Source: Burkholderiales bacterium (GTDB lineage Bacteria > Pseudomonadota > Gammaproteobacteria > Burkholderiales > Burkholderiaceae_C). Taken from it: a DNA stretch of 64,000 bases. Location of the stretch: positions 1-64,000 of the forward strand of contig JAEKLF010000035.1 of assembly GCA_019509985.1 (NCBI GenBank), written 5' to 3'. Positions within the stretch are counted from its first letter, which is position 1, and every line of letters starts with the position of its first letter. Below are positions 28,688 through 36,901 of the stretch, piece after piece. A model generated the notes under the pieces. That model ran no database searches and had not been told where the DNA came from. It saw only the letters and a program-made list of their open reading frames with translations. The position numbers were made by a program, and so were the translations under genes.

Positions 28688-28735
28688 ATTATACCGTTTT
28701 TTGCATATTTAATAAAATCTATATTTCTTCAGGTG
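28688..28735 (-). promoter_or_regulatory. AT-rich promoter for the RRM transcript
   Basis: About 50 bases of unusually AT-rich DNA in a GC-rich genome. On the minus strand a perfect TATAAT (+ strand 28688-28693) is preceded by long A/T tracts that could act as an UP element; the -35 (TTTATT at 28711-28716) is weak. A start near 28681 would give a leader of about 170 bases to the 68-residue ORF and about 485 bases to the RRM gene, fitting cold-shock style control (inference). Apart from the REP-like element and hairpin further on, nothing else is seen in 28514-28938. Confidence 0.55.
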
Positions 28736-28782
28736 CTGAATAAGGGTGCATCCGTTTGATCGTCTCCGCGCGCTGCCCGGCG

Positions 28783-28850
28783 AACGCTGGCACGCGGTCG
28801 TGCCCGCGTAGGCGACTGCCTACGGTGGGACGGGGTCGCCTGCTTCCCGC
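28783..28850. repeat. REP-like palindromic element
   Basis: Contains the perfect inverted repeat GTAGGC-GACT-GCCTAC (28808-28823) flanked by CGTGCCCGC and GGTGGGACGGGG. Read in one frame it gives the familiar junk peptide pattern VGSRLRGHDRVPAFAG, which I associate with dispersed REP elements of proteobacteria. A second perfect hairpin, AGTCCTG-AACG-CAGGACT, lies at 28884-28901 before ybdK. Only one copy is in the window. Confidence 0.4.
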
Positions 28851-28938
28851 GCGGAAGAAGGGCCGGCGTAGAGTCGCGGCGACAGTCCTGAACGCAGGAC
28901 TCTGTGCCGATGAAGGCGCTTCACAGCGAGGTTGAGAC

Positions 28939-30093
28939 ATGCAATTTGCCACCTCGGAACCGTTGACCTTCGGCCTGGAACTGGAGCTGGAAGTTGTTGA
29001 CCCCGCCACCGGGCTGCTGTCGACATCCAGCATGGCGCTTTGGGAGCAACTGCAGGCCGCGCCGTACGGCCAGCATTTCGCGCTGGAAGCCACCCAGGCC
29101 ACCATCGAGCTGAACTCCTCCGTGCATGGTGATGCCGATGCCATGCGCGAGGAAGCGCAGGCGAGGGTGCAGCAACTGCAAGACGTGGCATGGGGGCAAG
29201 GCCAAGCCGTTTGCGGGGGCGGCACGCACGTCGCCCAGTTCTGGAACGAGCGGGTGATCACGCCTTCGGAGCGGGCCTACAAGCTGGACGACCGCTTCGG
29301 TTTCCTGCCCAAGCGTTTCTCGACCTATGGCATGCACGTGCACGTGGGCATGCCCGACGCGGAAACGGCGTTGCGCGTGGCCAATGTCCTGCAGGCGCAC
29401 ACACCGCTGTTCATTGCGCTGGCTGCGGCATCGCCGTTCCTGCAGCACGGGGATTCGGGCTTCGCCGCCTGCCGCCCCCTGGAGCCGCTGGTGTATCCCC
29501 ACGGCGGACCGATGCCCTACCTGCTGGATTGGCCCCACTTCGAGTCACTGGTGCAGGAGTTTTTCGACACGGGCATCGCCGAATCGCTCAAGGACATCTA
29601 CTGGGACGTCCGCCCCAAGCCCGAATTCGGGACCGTCGAGGTTCGCGTGTTCGACACCCCGCTGAGCGTTGCCAAGGCCGTCAACCTGGCGGCATTCACC
29701 CGAGCCATCGCAGGGCTGGTGCTGAACGGCAAGCTGGACGTACCCCACCGGCGCCGCCACGTGACAGAAGGCAAGGTCAGCCGGTTCCTCGCGTGCCGGG
29801 ATGGCCTTCAGGCCAGGTTGTTCGACCCCGTCAGCGGCCGTTGGCTCGTCGCGCGCGACTGGGCGCTCGCGCTGTGCGCCCAGATCGCGGAGCAGCAGCC
29901 CACGCCGATGGACCGCCAGGCGCTCGAAGCCTTGGCCGCAGGCATCGCCGGCGAAGAAGACCATGTCCGCATGCGCCAGCTGTGGCGCAGCCTGTCCCCG
30001 GCGGGCCGCTTGCCGGAAGGGTCAGCGCCAGACGGCGAGACGCTGGCGGCGTACTCGGCAGCGCTGTGCGACCTGCTGGTGGGGGCGCCCTGA
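28939..30093 (+). CDS. YbdK family carboxylate-amine ligase (GCS2-like)
   Basis: A 384-residue ATP-dependent ligase of the glutamate-cysteine ligase type 2 family (YbdK), which shows weak glutamate-cysteine ligase activity in studied members. Seen motifs are FGLELELEVVD near the start (acidic metal-binding residues), THVAQFWNERV, GMHVHVGM (about 134-141) and FGTVEVRVFD. The ATG follows GAGG with normal spacing. No operon partner is present: the RRM gene is divergent and a peptidase remnant follows. The physiological product is unknown. Confidence 0.93.
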   Translation: MQFATSEPLTFGLELELEVVDPATGLLSTSSMALWEQLQAAPYGQHFALEATQATIELNSSVHGDADAMREEAQARVQQLQDVAWGQGQAVCGGGTHVAQFWNERVITPSERAYKLDDRFGFLPKRFSTYGMHVHVGMPDAETALRVANVLQAHTPLFIALAAASPFLQHGDSGFAACRPLEPLVYPHGGPMPYLLDWPHFESLVQEFFDTGIAESLKDIYWDVRPKPEFGTVEVRVFDTPLSVAKAVNLAAFTRAIAGLVLNGKLDVPHRRRHVTEGKVSRFLACRDGLQARLFDPVSGRWLVARDWALALCAQIAEQQPTPMDRQALEALAAGIAGEEDHVRMRQLWRSLSPAGRLPEGSAPDGETLAAYSAALCDLLVGAP

Positions 30094-30095
30094 AC

Positions 30096-30165
30096 CCGTG
30101 ATGCAGAGGCCGCGGCCTCACGGGCTTTGGCGCGTACTCAAACGATGCCTCTGCTCTACCCCGGC
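30096..30165 (+). pseudogene. Remnant of an M20 peptidase 3' end
   Basis: Directly after ybdK, one frame encodes GLTGFGAYSNDA, almost the same as GLTGFGAHSNDA near the end of the M20 peptidase at 26470-27738 (bases about 27624-27654). The nucleotide match extends back to CCGTGAT, with one inserted base. After a gap it may continue with CTGCTCTACCCC against CGGCTCTACCTGG. The metal-ligand histidine position is tyrosine. It looks like the decayed tail of a second M20 gene. The rest of the gap to 30256 shows nothing recognisable. Confidence 0.6.
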
Positions 30166-30256
30166 GAAGCAACCCTCGCTGATCGTCGAGTGCTCAACAA
30201 CCTTTGGTGGCGGAACTCTTACGCCGTGCTTGTGGTCTTGCTGACCTGCCACCTGA

Positions 30257-31054
30257 TCAGCTAAGCGCCACCGGCTGCCCCACGATATGCCTTAGCACCC
30301 GATCCTCCAGCTCCGCAAACCCCGCCGCTGCACGTGACCTCGGCCGTGGCAGCGTCACCGTCGCGTCCAGCGCGATGCCGCCGCGGTCGATCAGCAGCAC
30401 GCGGTCGGCCAGGGCCACGGCCTCGGCGACGTCGTGGGTGACGAGCAGCGCCGTGAAGCCGTGCCGCCGCCACAGCTGTTCGATGAGGCGGTGCATCTCC
30501 AGCCGCGTCAGCGCGTCCAGCGCGCCCAGGGGCTCATCCAGCAGCAGCAGGCGCGGCCGGTGGACAAGGGCGCGGGCCAGGGCGACGCGCTGGCGCTGAC
30601 CGCCCGACAGCGTGGCTGGCCAGTCGCCGCCACGGCCGGCCAGGCCGACCTGGGCCAGGGCTTCCATCGCGCGGGCCTTCGCATCCGGTCCGGTGAGGCC
30701 GAGCGCGACGTTGTCGACCACGCGCTTCCAGGGCAGCAGGCGCGCGTCCTGGAACATCAGGCGGCGTTCATTGGACGCGCCGGCTTCGACGAGGCCTGCC
30801 GTGGGGCTGTCCAGCCCGGCGACGAGGCGCAGCAGCGTGCTCTTGCCGCAGCCGCTGCGGCCCACCAGGGCGACGAACTCGCCGGGGGCGATGGACAGGT
30901 CCAGGTCCTTCAACACGTGGCGAGCGCCAAAGGACTTGCCGACGCCGCGCAGCTTCAGCGCCAGCCCACGCGCCGGTTCACGCTCCGGCGCCGGCGCATC
31001 CTCGGCCACGCGTTCACGCGGCAGCACAGGCGCGTCGAATTCGGTCAGCCACAT
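30257..31054 (-). CDS. ssuB: Sulfonate ABC transporter ATP-binding protein
   Basis: SsuB is the ATPase of the aliphatic sulfonate importer. The 265-residue protein has an about 30-residue N-terminal extension, then Walker [10 protein letters not shown] (64-72), Q-loop [10 protein letters not shown], signature [15 protein letters not shown] and Walker [13 protein letters not shown], followed by the switch histidine in VTHDV. The ATG at 31054 overlaps nothing and lies two bases after the ssuC stop; the longer open frame upstream is inside ssuC. It is the last gene of the ssu operon. The permease and two binding proteins are upstream. Confidence 0.95.
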   Translation of the reverse strand: MWLTEFDAPVLPRERVAEDAPAPEREPARGLALKLRGVGKSFGARHVLKDLDLSIAPGEFVALVGRSGCGKSTLLRLVAGLDSPTAGLVEAGASNERRLMFQDARLLPWKRVVDNVALGLTGPDAKARAMEALAQVGLAGRGGDWPATLSGGQRQRVALARALVHRPRLLLLDEPLGALDALTRLEMHRLIEQLWRRHGFTALLVTHDVAEAVALADRVLLIDRGGIALDATVTLPRPRSRAAAGFAELEDRVLRHIVGQPVALS

Positions 31055-31056
31055 GA

Positions 31057-31827
31057 TCAATGTCCTTCGGCCGCATAGCCGCGGTGCCAGGGCAGCCAGG
31101 CCTTCTCCAGCCCGCGGGCCACGACGTCGGCCAGCTTGCCGAGGATGGCGTAGAGCAGGATGCCGACCAGCACGATGTCGGTCTGCAGGAACTCGCGGGC
31201 ATTCATCGTCAGATAGCCGATGCCGGCCTGGGCCGACAGCGTCTCGGCGACGATGAGCAGCACCCACATCAGCCCGAGCGAGAAGCGCAGGCCGACGAGG
31301 ATGGACGGCAGCGCGCCGGGCAGGATGACTTGTCTGTACAACTGCCAGCGGCTCAGGCCGTAGCTGCGCGCCATCTCGATGAGGTCGCGGTCGACGCCGC
31401 GGATGCCGTGGAAGGTGTTCAGGTAGACCGGGAAGAACACGCCCACGGCGACCAGCACCAGCTTGGCCGCCTCGTCGATGCCGAACCACAGGATGACGAG
31501 CGGGATCAGCGCCAGCGCCGGGATGTTGCGCAGCATCTGCAGCGTCGTGTCCAGCAGCGCCTCGGCCTGCTTCCAGGTGCCCGTGACGAGACCCAGCAGC
31601 AGGCCAAGCCCGCCGCCGACGGCCAGCGCCGAGAAGGCTCGCACGGCGCTGATGGCGACGTGATGGGCCAGCTCGCCCGAGCGCAGCAGCTGCCAGAAGG
31701 CCGCGAGCACGGCCGCCGGCTCGGGCAGGATGCGCGCAGACAGCCAGCCGCTGCGCGAGGCCAGCTCCCAGCCGAACAGGATGGCGGCCGGCAGCAGCCA
31801 GGGGGTGATGCGGCGCGCGATGCTCAT
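31057..31827 (-). CDS. ssuC: Sulfonate ABC transporter permease
   Basis: SsuC forms the inner-membrane channel of the sulfonate importer. The 256-residue protein has about six transmembrane helices. The cytoplasmic coupling loop lies around [24 protein letters not shown] (the EAA-type loop, about 150-175), and [16 protein letters not shown] precedes it. ATG 31827 is one base from the ssuD stop and gives [10 protein letters not shown]; an in-frame start 15 bases upstream is less likely because it lies inside ssuD. It fits the order ssuD-ssuC-ssuB of the classical operon. Confidence 0.95.
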   Translation of the reverse strand: MSIARRITPWLLPAAILFGWELASRSGWLSARILPEPAAVLAAFWQLLRSGELAHHVAISAVRAFSALAVGGGLGLLLGLVTGTWKQAEALLDTTLQMLRNIPALALIPLVILWFGIDEAAKLVLVAVGVFFPVYLNTFHGIRGVDRDLIEMARSYGLSRWQLYRQVILPGALPSILVGLRFSLGLMWVLLIVAETLSAQAGIGYLTMNAREFLQTDIVLVGILLYAILGKLADVVARGLEKAWLPWHRGYAAEGH

Positions 31828-31828
31828 G

Positions 31829-33001
31829 TCAGCTCGCGGCAACCGACTTCGGGGCGTAGTGGTTGGCGACCACCTCGCCGAAGGGGCCGGTCAGCACCGG
31901 CGCGTTGAGTTTCTCGCGCACATCCAGCGGCAGCAGCGGGAAAACCAGTTCTGCGAAGCGGTGCGCCTCGTCCAGATGCGGGTAGCCGCTGAGGATGAAG
32001 TATTCGAGGCCGAGGTCGGCATATTCGTTGATGCGGTCCGCCACCTGCTGCGGGTTGCCGACGAGGGCCGTGCCCGCGCCGCCGCGCACCAGCCCGACAC
32101 CCGCCCACAGGTTGGGCGAGATCTCCAGCCCCTGGCGCACATCGGCCTTGTTGAACTGGCCGCCATGCAGCTCGGCCATGCGGCGCTGGCCGACCGAGTC
32201 CATGCTCTTGAAGCGGGCCTGCGCGGCGGCGACGGTGGCCTCGTCCAGCTCGGACAGCAGCTCGCCTGCCGCGCGCCAGGCTTCGTCCTCGGTCTCGCGC
32301 ACGATGACGTGCAGCCGGATGCCGTAGTGCAGCTTGCGGCCATGCGCGGCGGCGCGCTCGCGCACGTCGATGAGCTTCTTCTCGACCTCGGCCGGCGGCT
32401 CGCCCCAGGTCAGGTAGGTATCCACCTGGGCGGCGGCCAGCTCGTGCGCGGGCGCGGAGGAGCCACCGAAGAACACCGGCGGGTAAGGCCGATTGACCGG
32501 CGGGTAGAGGATCTTGCCGCCCTTCACGCTGAGGTGCCGGCCGTCGAAGTCGAACGCTTCACCATCGTGCGAACGGGTCAGCAGTTCGCGCCAGATGCGG
32601 ATGAACTCGGCGGACTGCTCGTAGCGCGCCGAGTGGTCGAGGAACTGGCCGTCGCCAGCCAGCTCGTCGGCATCGCCGCCGGTGACGAGGTTGACGAGCA
32701 GGCGCCCACCCGAGAGACGGTCCAGCGTCGCGGCCATGCGGGCGCTTTGCGAGGGTGCGACGAGACCGGGGCGCAGCGCGACGAGGAATTTCAGGTGGCG
32801 CGTCGCGTCGATGAGGCTGGCCGCGACGATCCACGAGTCCTCGCAGCTGCGGCCCGTGGGCAGCAGCACGCCTTCGTAGCCCAGGCTGTCAGCGGCGATG
32901 GCGATCTGCTTGAAGTAGGCATGGTCGGCCACGCGGGCGCCACGGGAGCTGCCGAGGTAGCGGCTGTCGCCGTGGGTAGGGATGAACCAGAAGATCTTCA
33001 T
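31829..33001 (-). CDS. ssuD: FMNH2-dependent alkanesulfonate monooxygenase
   Basis: SsuD uses FMNH2 and oxygen to split alkanesulfonates into aldehyde and sulfite, giving cells sulfur when sulfate is scarce. The 390-residue TIM-barrel protein of the luciferase-like family starts [17 protein letters not shown] and contains [10 protein letters not shown] (the conserved active-site cysteine region), [11 protein letters not shown] and a late [10 protein letters not shown] segment. Reduced flavin would come from SsuE encoded upstream. The neighbouring uptake genes make the pathway complete. Confidence 0.96.
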   Translation of the reverse strand: MKIFWFIPTHGDSRYLGSSRGARVADHAYFKQIAIAADSLGYEGVLLPTGRSCEDSWIVAASLIDATRHLKFLVALRPGLVAPSQSARMAATLDRLSGGRLLVNLVTGGDADELAGDGQFLDHSARYEQSAEFIRIWRELLTRSHDGEAFDFDGRHLSVKGGKILYPPVNRPYPPVFFGGSSAPAHELAAAQVDTYLTWGEPPAEVEKKLIDVRERAAAHGRKLHYGIRLHVIVRETEDEAWRAAGELLSELDEATVAAAQARFKSMDSVGQRRMAELHGGQFNKADVRQGLEISPNLWAGVGLVRGGAGTALVGNPQQVADRINEYADLGLEYFILSGYPHLDEAHRFAELVFPLLPLDVREKLNAPVLTGPFGEVVANHYAPKSVAAS

Positions 33002-33021
33002 GACGTTTGTCCTTTGGTCGG

Positions 33022-34083
33022 CTACGAAACTTGCGGGCCGAGCGCCGGGCCGCTCCCAAGCCGGCCCGGTATGGCGATGTGCATGCCGGTCGACCCGGCA
33101 TGCATCGCCGTCCCCTCGGGGGACCGGCCAAGGCTTGCCTTGGACGAGGGGCTCACAGCATCCAGCACGCGGATGGGGCGGGGGATGAGTCCGAGCTCGG
33201 CGAAGGCATCGGCCACCTGCTGCTGGTCTTTCACGAGGGCCGGGGTCAATGGGCCGACCGGCGCTGCGCCGCGGCGCTCAACCATGCGAAACACGGTGGC
33301 CAGCGGCAGGCCGGCGAACTCGGCATAACGCTGCGCGGCGTCGCGGCGGTCGGCCTGCACGCGGGCATCGGTGTCGGTCAGCGCCTGGAACAAGGTCTTC
33401 AGCAGCGCCGGCTGCTGGCTCAGCGTGCGCGAGGCGAGGTAGAAGGTGTTGTTGTTCGTCAGGCCGCGGCTGGTGGCCAGCGCGCGCAGCTCGCCGCTGA
33501 TCTCGGCGGCGGCGTAGTAGGGGTCCCAAACCGCCCAGGCGTCGACCGAGCCGCGCTCGAAGGCGGCACGCGCGTCGGCCGGCGGCAGGTAGACGGGCTG
33601 GATGTCGGTCCAGGCGAGGCCGGCGCGCTTGACGGCCTGCACGGTCAGGAAATGGGCGCTGCTGCCTTTTTGCAAGGCGATGCGCCGACCCTTGATGTCG
33701 GCCAGCGTCTTCAGCGGCGAGTCGGGCTTGACGAGCACCGCCGAGCTGTCGGGCTTGGGGGGCTCGGCGCCGACGTAGACGACGTCCTTGCCGGCGGCCT
33801 GCGCGAACACGGGCGGCGCGTCGCCGGTGGCGCCCAGGTCCACGCTGCCCAGCGCCAGCGCTTCAAGCAGCTGCGGGCCGGCGGGAAACTCCGTCCACTG
33901 GATGCGGGTGCCGGGCAGGCGCTGCTCCAGCAGCCCGTAGCTCCTCAGCAGCGCGAGGTTGAGCGAGCCCTTCTGGAAGCCGATGCGAAGCTGGGTGGGC
34001 GCATCGGCCTTGGCGCGCGTCCAGAGCGCCGCCGTCGTCGCGAGGACGGCGACTGCCGCGCGCCGGGTGGTGTGGGCGCTCAT
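33022..34083 (-). CDS. Sulfonate-binding periplasmic protein SsuA2, with repeat-derived C-terminus
   Basis: A 353-residue periplasmic binding protein of the SsuA type. After a Tat-like N-terminus ([17 protein letters not shown]) come [36 protein letters not shown] and [26 protein letters not shown]. It is clearly a paralogue of SsuA1 next door. The conserved protein ends near IRVLDAVS. The last about 40 residues ([17 protein letters not shown] onward) are encoded by a dispersed repeat (33035-33152) that has removed the original stop. Its ATG overlaps the ssuA1 stop (ATGA), so the pair is co-translated. Confidence 0.92.
   Translation of the reverse strand: MSAHTTRRAAVAVLATTAALWTRAKADAPTQLRIGFQKGSLNLALLRSYGLLEQRLPGTRIQWTEFPAGPQLLEALALGSVDLGATGDAPPVFAQAAGKDVVYVGAEPPKPDSSAVLVKPDSPLKTLADIKGRRIALQKGSSAHFLTVQAVKRAGLAWTDIQPVYLPPADARAAFERGSVDAWAVWDPYYAAAEISGELRALATSRGLTNNNTFYLASRTLSQQPALLKTLFQALTDTDARVQADRRDAAQRYAEFAGLPLATVFRMVERRGAAPVGPLTPALVKDQQQVADAFAELGLIPRPIRVLDAVSPSSKASLGRSPEGTAMHAGSTGMHIAIPGRLGSGPALGPQVS
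33035..33152 (-). repeat. Dispersed repeat, copy A
   Basis: About 118 bases matching copies B (50028-50160) and C (51455-51588). Shared blocks in order on the plus strand are GGCCGAGCGCCGGGCCGC, CCAAGCCGGCCCG, GGCGATGTGC, GCATCGCCGTCCCCT, GGGGGACCG and GAGGGG at the end. Copy A lacks the GCGTTCAGCG block of B and C. It overlaps the 3' end of ssuA2 and supplies its last residues. Confidence 0.85.
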
Positions 34084-35042
34084 CGCGAAGCCTCGGCGAC
34101 GTTGGTATTGCCAGGCAGCGCATCGGCGACGTGGATGACCTTGGGGATGAGGCCGAGGGCGTGGAAGGTGTCGGCGATCTTCTGCTGTTCGGCGGCGACG
34201 GCGGGAGTCAGCGGCTTCACGCCGAACTGGTAGCGCGTCAGGCTCTTCTCGACGACCTCGGTCTCCAGGCCTTGCAGCGGCGCGATGACGGCGGCCGCGG
34301 CCTTGGTGTTGGCCTTCACGTAGGCGGCCTGGGCCTGGCTGTCGTCGAACAATGCCTGGATGACCGGCGCGTGCTGCTGCGCATAGCCGCGCTCGGCCAG
34401 GTAGTAGGCGTAGTTGTTGACGAGGCCGCGGCCGTCCAGCAGCACGCGCGCGCCGCTCTGCTTCTCGACGGCGGCGAGGAAGGGGTCCCAGATCACCCAG
34501 GCATCCACCGCGCCGCGCTCGAAGGCCGCACGCGCATCGGCCGGCGGCAGGTAGACGGTCTGGATGTCGCTGGTCTTCAGGCCGTATTTCTCCAGCGCCT
34601 TGACCAGCAGGTAGTGCACGTTGCTGCCCTTGTTCAGCGCGATCTTCTTGCCCTTGAGGTCGGCCGGCGACCGGATGGTCGAGTCCTTGGGCACGACGAG
34701 GGCCTCGGCCTCGGGCGCCGCCGGGTCGAAGCCGATGTAGACAAAGCTCGCACCCGCGGCCTGCGCAAAGATGGGCGGCGCCTCGCCGACGAAGCCGACG
34801 TCGACCGCGCCGACGTTCAGCCCTTCCAGCAACTGCGGGCCGGCCGGGAACTCGACCCATTTGACGGCCACGCCGAGCGGCGCCAGGCGCTTCTCCAGAG
34901 AGCCGCTGGACTTCTGCAGCGTCAGGAGGCTGGCGGATTTCTGGAAACCGATGCGAAGCGTGTGGGTCTGGGCGGCAGCGTGGAGGCTGGTGGCCGCGAG
35001 CAGCAGCGGCGCGGTCCAGCGGCGCAGGGAGCGAAACAGCAT
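34080..35042 (-). CDS. ssuA: Sulfonate-binding periplasmic protein SsuA1
   Basis: A 320-residue binding protein of the aliphatic sulfonate importer. The signal peptide ends AAAQ (about residue 25), followed by [48 protein letters not shown] and the hallmark [24 protein letters not shown]. The ATG at 35042 gives the proper signal peptide and has AGGACACC upstream; 17 extra in-frame codons lie in the terminator region. The gene begins about 15 bases after the T tract of an intrinsic terminator, so its expression may depend on read-through. Confidence 0.94.
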   Translation of the reverse strand: MLFRSLRRWTAPLLLAATSLHAAAQTHTLRIGFQKSASLLTLQKSSGSLEKRLAPLGVAVKWVEFPAGPQLLEGLNVGAVDVGFVGEAPPIFAQAAGASFVYIGFDPAAPEAEALVVPKDSTIRSPADLKGKKIALNKGSNVHYLLVKALEKYGLKTSDIQTVYLPPADARAAFERGAVDAWVIWDPFLAAVEKQSGARVLLDGRGLVNNYAYYLAERGYAQQHAPVIQALFDDSQAQAAYVKANTKAAAAVIAPLQGLETEVVEKSLTRYQFGVKPLTPAVAAEQQKIADTFHALGLIPKVIHVADALPGNTNVAEASR

Positions 35043-35056
35043 GAGGTGTCCTGTGC

Positions 35057-35105
35057 AAAAAAGTCCCGGCACTCGGGCGCACCCGATCGGCATCCGAGCG
35101 CCGGG
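35057..35105 (-). terminator. Attenuator-like terminator between ssuE and ssuA1
   Basis: On the minus strand the stem CCCGGCGCTCGG/CCGAGTGCCGGG (12 bp, one G-T pair) encloses a 17-base loop containing the palindrome CCGATCGG and is followed by ACTTTTTT. The T run ends 15 bases before the ssuA1 ATG, right where its SD begins. It could end a separate ssuE transcript or act as an attenuator for ssuA1-A2-D-C-B. Confidence 0.75.
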
Positions 35106-35168
35106 ATGAAGTCGCCGTTCCCGAGGCGGGTGGGCGAGGAGACAAGCGGTGGTGTGGGACGAGGCCGC

Positions 35169-35729
35169 TCAGCGTCGACAGTTGAGCTGGGCTGCGATGT
35201 GCATTCGCGGTGCCGGCGGCACGACGGGTTCGAGCGCGCGGTCCAGCCGCACGAGCAATTCGGCATCCGGCACATAACGGCCGGACTCATGGCGCTGCAG
35301 CTGCGCGTCGGTGGCGAACACGCCGTCCAGCACGTGGCGGGCGCCGAGGGCCGACAGCACGGGCTTGAGCGCGTAGTCCAGTGCCAGCAGGTGGGCGGCA
35401 CTGCCGCCCGTGGCCAGAGGCAGCACGGTCTTGCCGCGCAACGCCTCGGGCGGCAGCAGATCCAGGAAGAGCTTGAGCAAGCCCGAGTAGGCGGCCTTGT
35501 AGATGGGCGTGCCGACGATGACGAGGCTGGCCTCCGCGACCGCCTGCACGGCCTGGGCGATGGCCGCGTCCTGCGCATCCGCGGCGATCAGCGCGGCGGC
35601 GGGCAGTTCGCGCACGGCAATGTGGTTGCCCTGGGTCGTGAGGCCTTCGAGGCGGGTCAGCGCCAATTGCGTCAGCCACGCGGAGCGCGAGCGTTCGCTG
35701 GGGCTGCCGGAGATGCTGGTGATGTGCAT
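35169..35729 (-). CDS. ssuE: NAD(P)H-dependent FMN reductase
   Basis: SsuE reduces FMN with NAD(P)H and hands FMNH2 to SsuD. The 186-residue flavodoxin-like protein has the FMN phosphate loop SGSPSERSRS (residues 7-16), GTPIYKAAYSGLLKLFLDLLP (about 75-95, the FMN/NADPH contact) and LATGGSAAHLLALDYALKPVLSALGA, typical of SsuE. The ATG at 35729 starts MHITSISGSP. It is the first gene of the sulfonate cluster but is separated from ssuA1 by a 126-base gap with a terminator. Confidence 0.93.
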   Translation of the reverse strand: MHITSISGSPSERSRSAWLTQLALTRLEGLTTQGNHIAVRELPAAALIAADAQDAAIAQAVQAVAEASLVIVGTPIYKAAYSGLLKLFLDLLPPEALRGKTVLPLATGGSAAHLLALDYALKPVLSALGARHVLDGVFATDAQLQRHESGRYVPDAELLVRLDRALEPVVPPAPRMHIAAQLNCRR

Positions 35730-35821
35730 GGTGGCCTGTGCGTGTTCAGGCCTTGCACGATAGGGAGGTGCGCTTCCTCGCGGAACGAAGGAAAGCGGAG
35801 ATGCTTATGCGCGCAGCGACT

Positions 35822-36889
35822 TCAGGCGGCGGGCCGGGCAGGGCGCGACAGCAGCGCGCCGACGCCCCACAGCCCCAGCACCAGCGCCACGGTGGCCGCC
35901 AGGTTGGTTCCGCTGCCGAGGTCGTCGGCCAGCCACCACCAGGCCGCACAGCCCAGCGCCAGCGCAAGGAAGGCCGCGATGGCCGCGAGGCGGGCCCAGC
36001 CCGGCGCGGGCGGATCGAAGCGAGCTTGGGCCAGCCGCGCCTCGGTGCTCGGCAGTGGCAGCACCGCGCCTGGCGGCATCCAGCCCGGCGACTTGTAGAG
36101 CACGCGCAGCTTGTCTCTCCAGCGCGGCGTCGCGCCCATACGGCGCAGCAGCTCGGCGTAGAACTGGCCCACGCCCCACAGCGGGTTCCAGCTCGCCAGC
36201 GGTCTGACGGTGCCGTAGACGCAGGCCTCGCCCTCCTCGGCAAAGCTGCCGAAGAGCCGGTCCCAGACGACGAAGATCGCGCCGTAGTTGCGGTCCAGGT
36301 AGCCCGGGTTCACGGCGTGGTGCACGCGGTGGTTGGACGGCGTGGACAGCACGCGGTCCAGCCAGCCCAGGCGGCCGATGTGCTCGGTGTGGATCCAGAA
36401 CTGGTAGAGCAGCACGACCGAGCCGGCCAGCGCGTAGTGCTCGGTCGGCACGCCCAGCAGCGCCATCGGGATGAAGAAGGGCCAACCCATCACGGCGTAC
36501 AGGCTCTCCTGGCGCAGTGCCGTGCTGAGATTGAAATGCTCGCTCTGGTGGTGCACCGCATGCGCGGCCCAGAACAACGCGCTCTCGTGGCTGGTGCGGT
36601 GCAGCCAGTAGTCGCAGAAGTCGTACAGCACGACGGCCAGCGCCCAGCTCAGCGCGCCCTGCCACAGCGTCGCCGGCAGCAGCGCGAAGCGGGCATGCAG
36701 GGCCGCATAGAGGCCGATCTGGAACAGCGGCGTGACGATGGCCACCGCCTGGCTGAGCAGGCCCTGGCTCAGGCTGCTCAGCGTGTCGGCCAGGCCGTAG
36801 GTGTCGTGGCCGCGCCGGCGCCCCCAGGCCCATTCCACCGCCATGCAGACGAGGAAGACAGGCAGCGCGTAGAGCAGGATCTCGTGCAT
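35822..36889 (-). CDS. Sterol desaturase / fatty acid hydroxylase family membrane protein
   Basis: A 355-residue integral membrane di-iron protein. The histidine clusters that bind iron are all present: HRTSH (about 97-101), HAVHHQSEH (about 109-117), HTEH (about 168) and HRVHH (about 187-191). There are several membrane helices in the N-terminal half, and a C-terminal extension with two or three helices that is absent from shorter members. The substrate is unknown; bacterial relatives act on fatty acids, carotenoids, hopanoids or ether lipids. The gene starts 13 bases after the MipA-like gene stop, so the two probably form one operon. Confidence 0.92.
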   Translation of the reverse strand: MHEILLYALPVFLVCMAVEWAWGRRRGHDTYGLADTLSSLSQGLLSQAVAIVTPLFQIGLYAALHARFALLPATLWQGALSWALAVVLYDFCDYWLHRTSHESALFWAAHAVHHQSEHFNLSTALRQESLYAVMGWPFFIPMALLGVPTEHYALAGSVVLLYQFWIHTEHIGRLGWLDRVLSTPSNHRVHHAVNPGYLDRNYGAIFVVWDRLFGSFAEEGEACVYGTVRPLASWNPLWGVGQFYAELLRRMGATPRWRDKLRVLYKSPGWMPPGAVLPLPSTEARLAQARFDPPAPGWARLAAIAAFLALALGCAAWWWLADDLGSGTNLAATVALVLGLWGVGALLSRPARPAA

Positions 36890-36901
36890 GCCTTCAACGC
36901 T

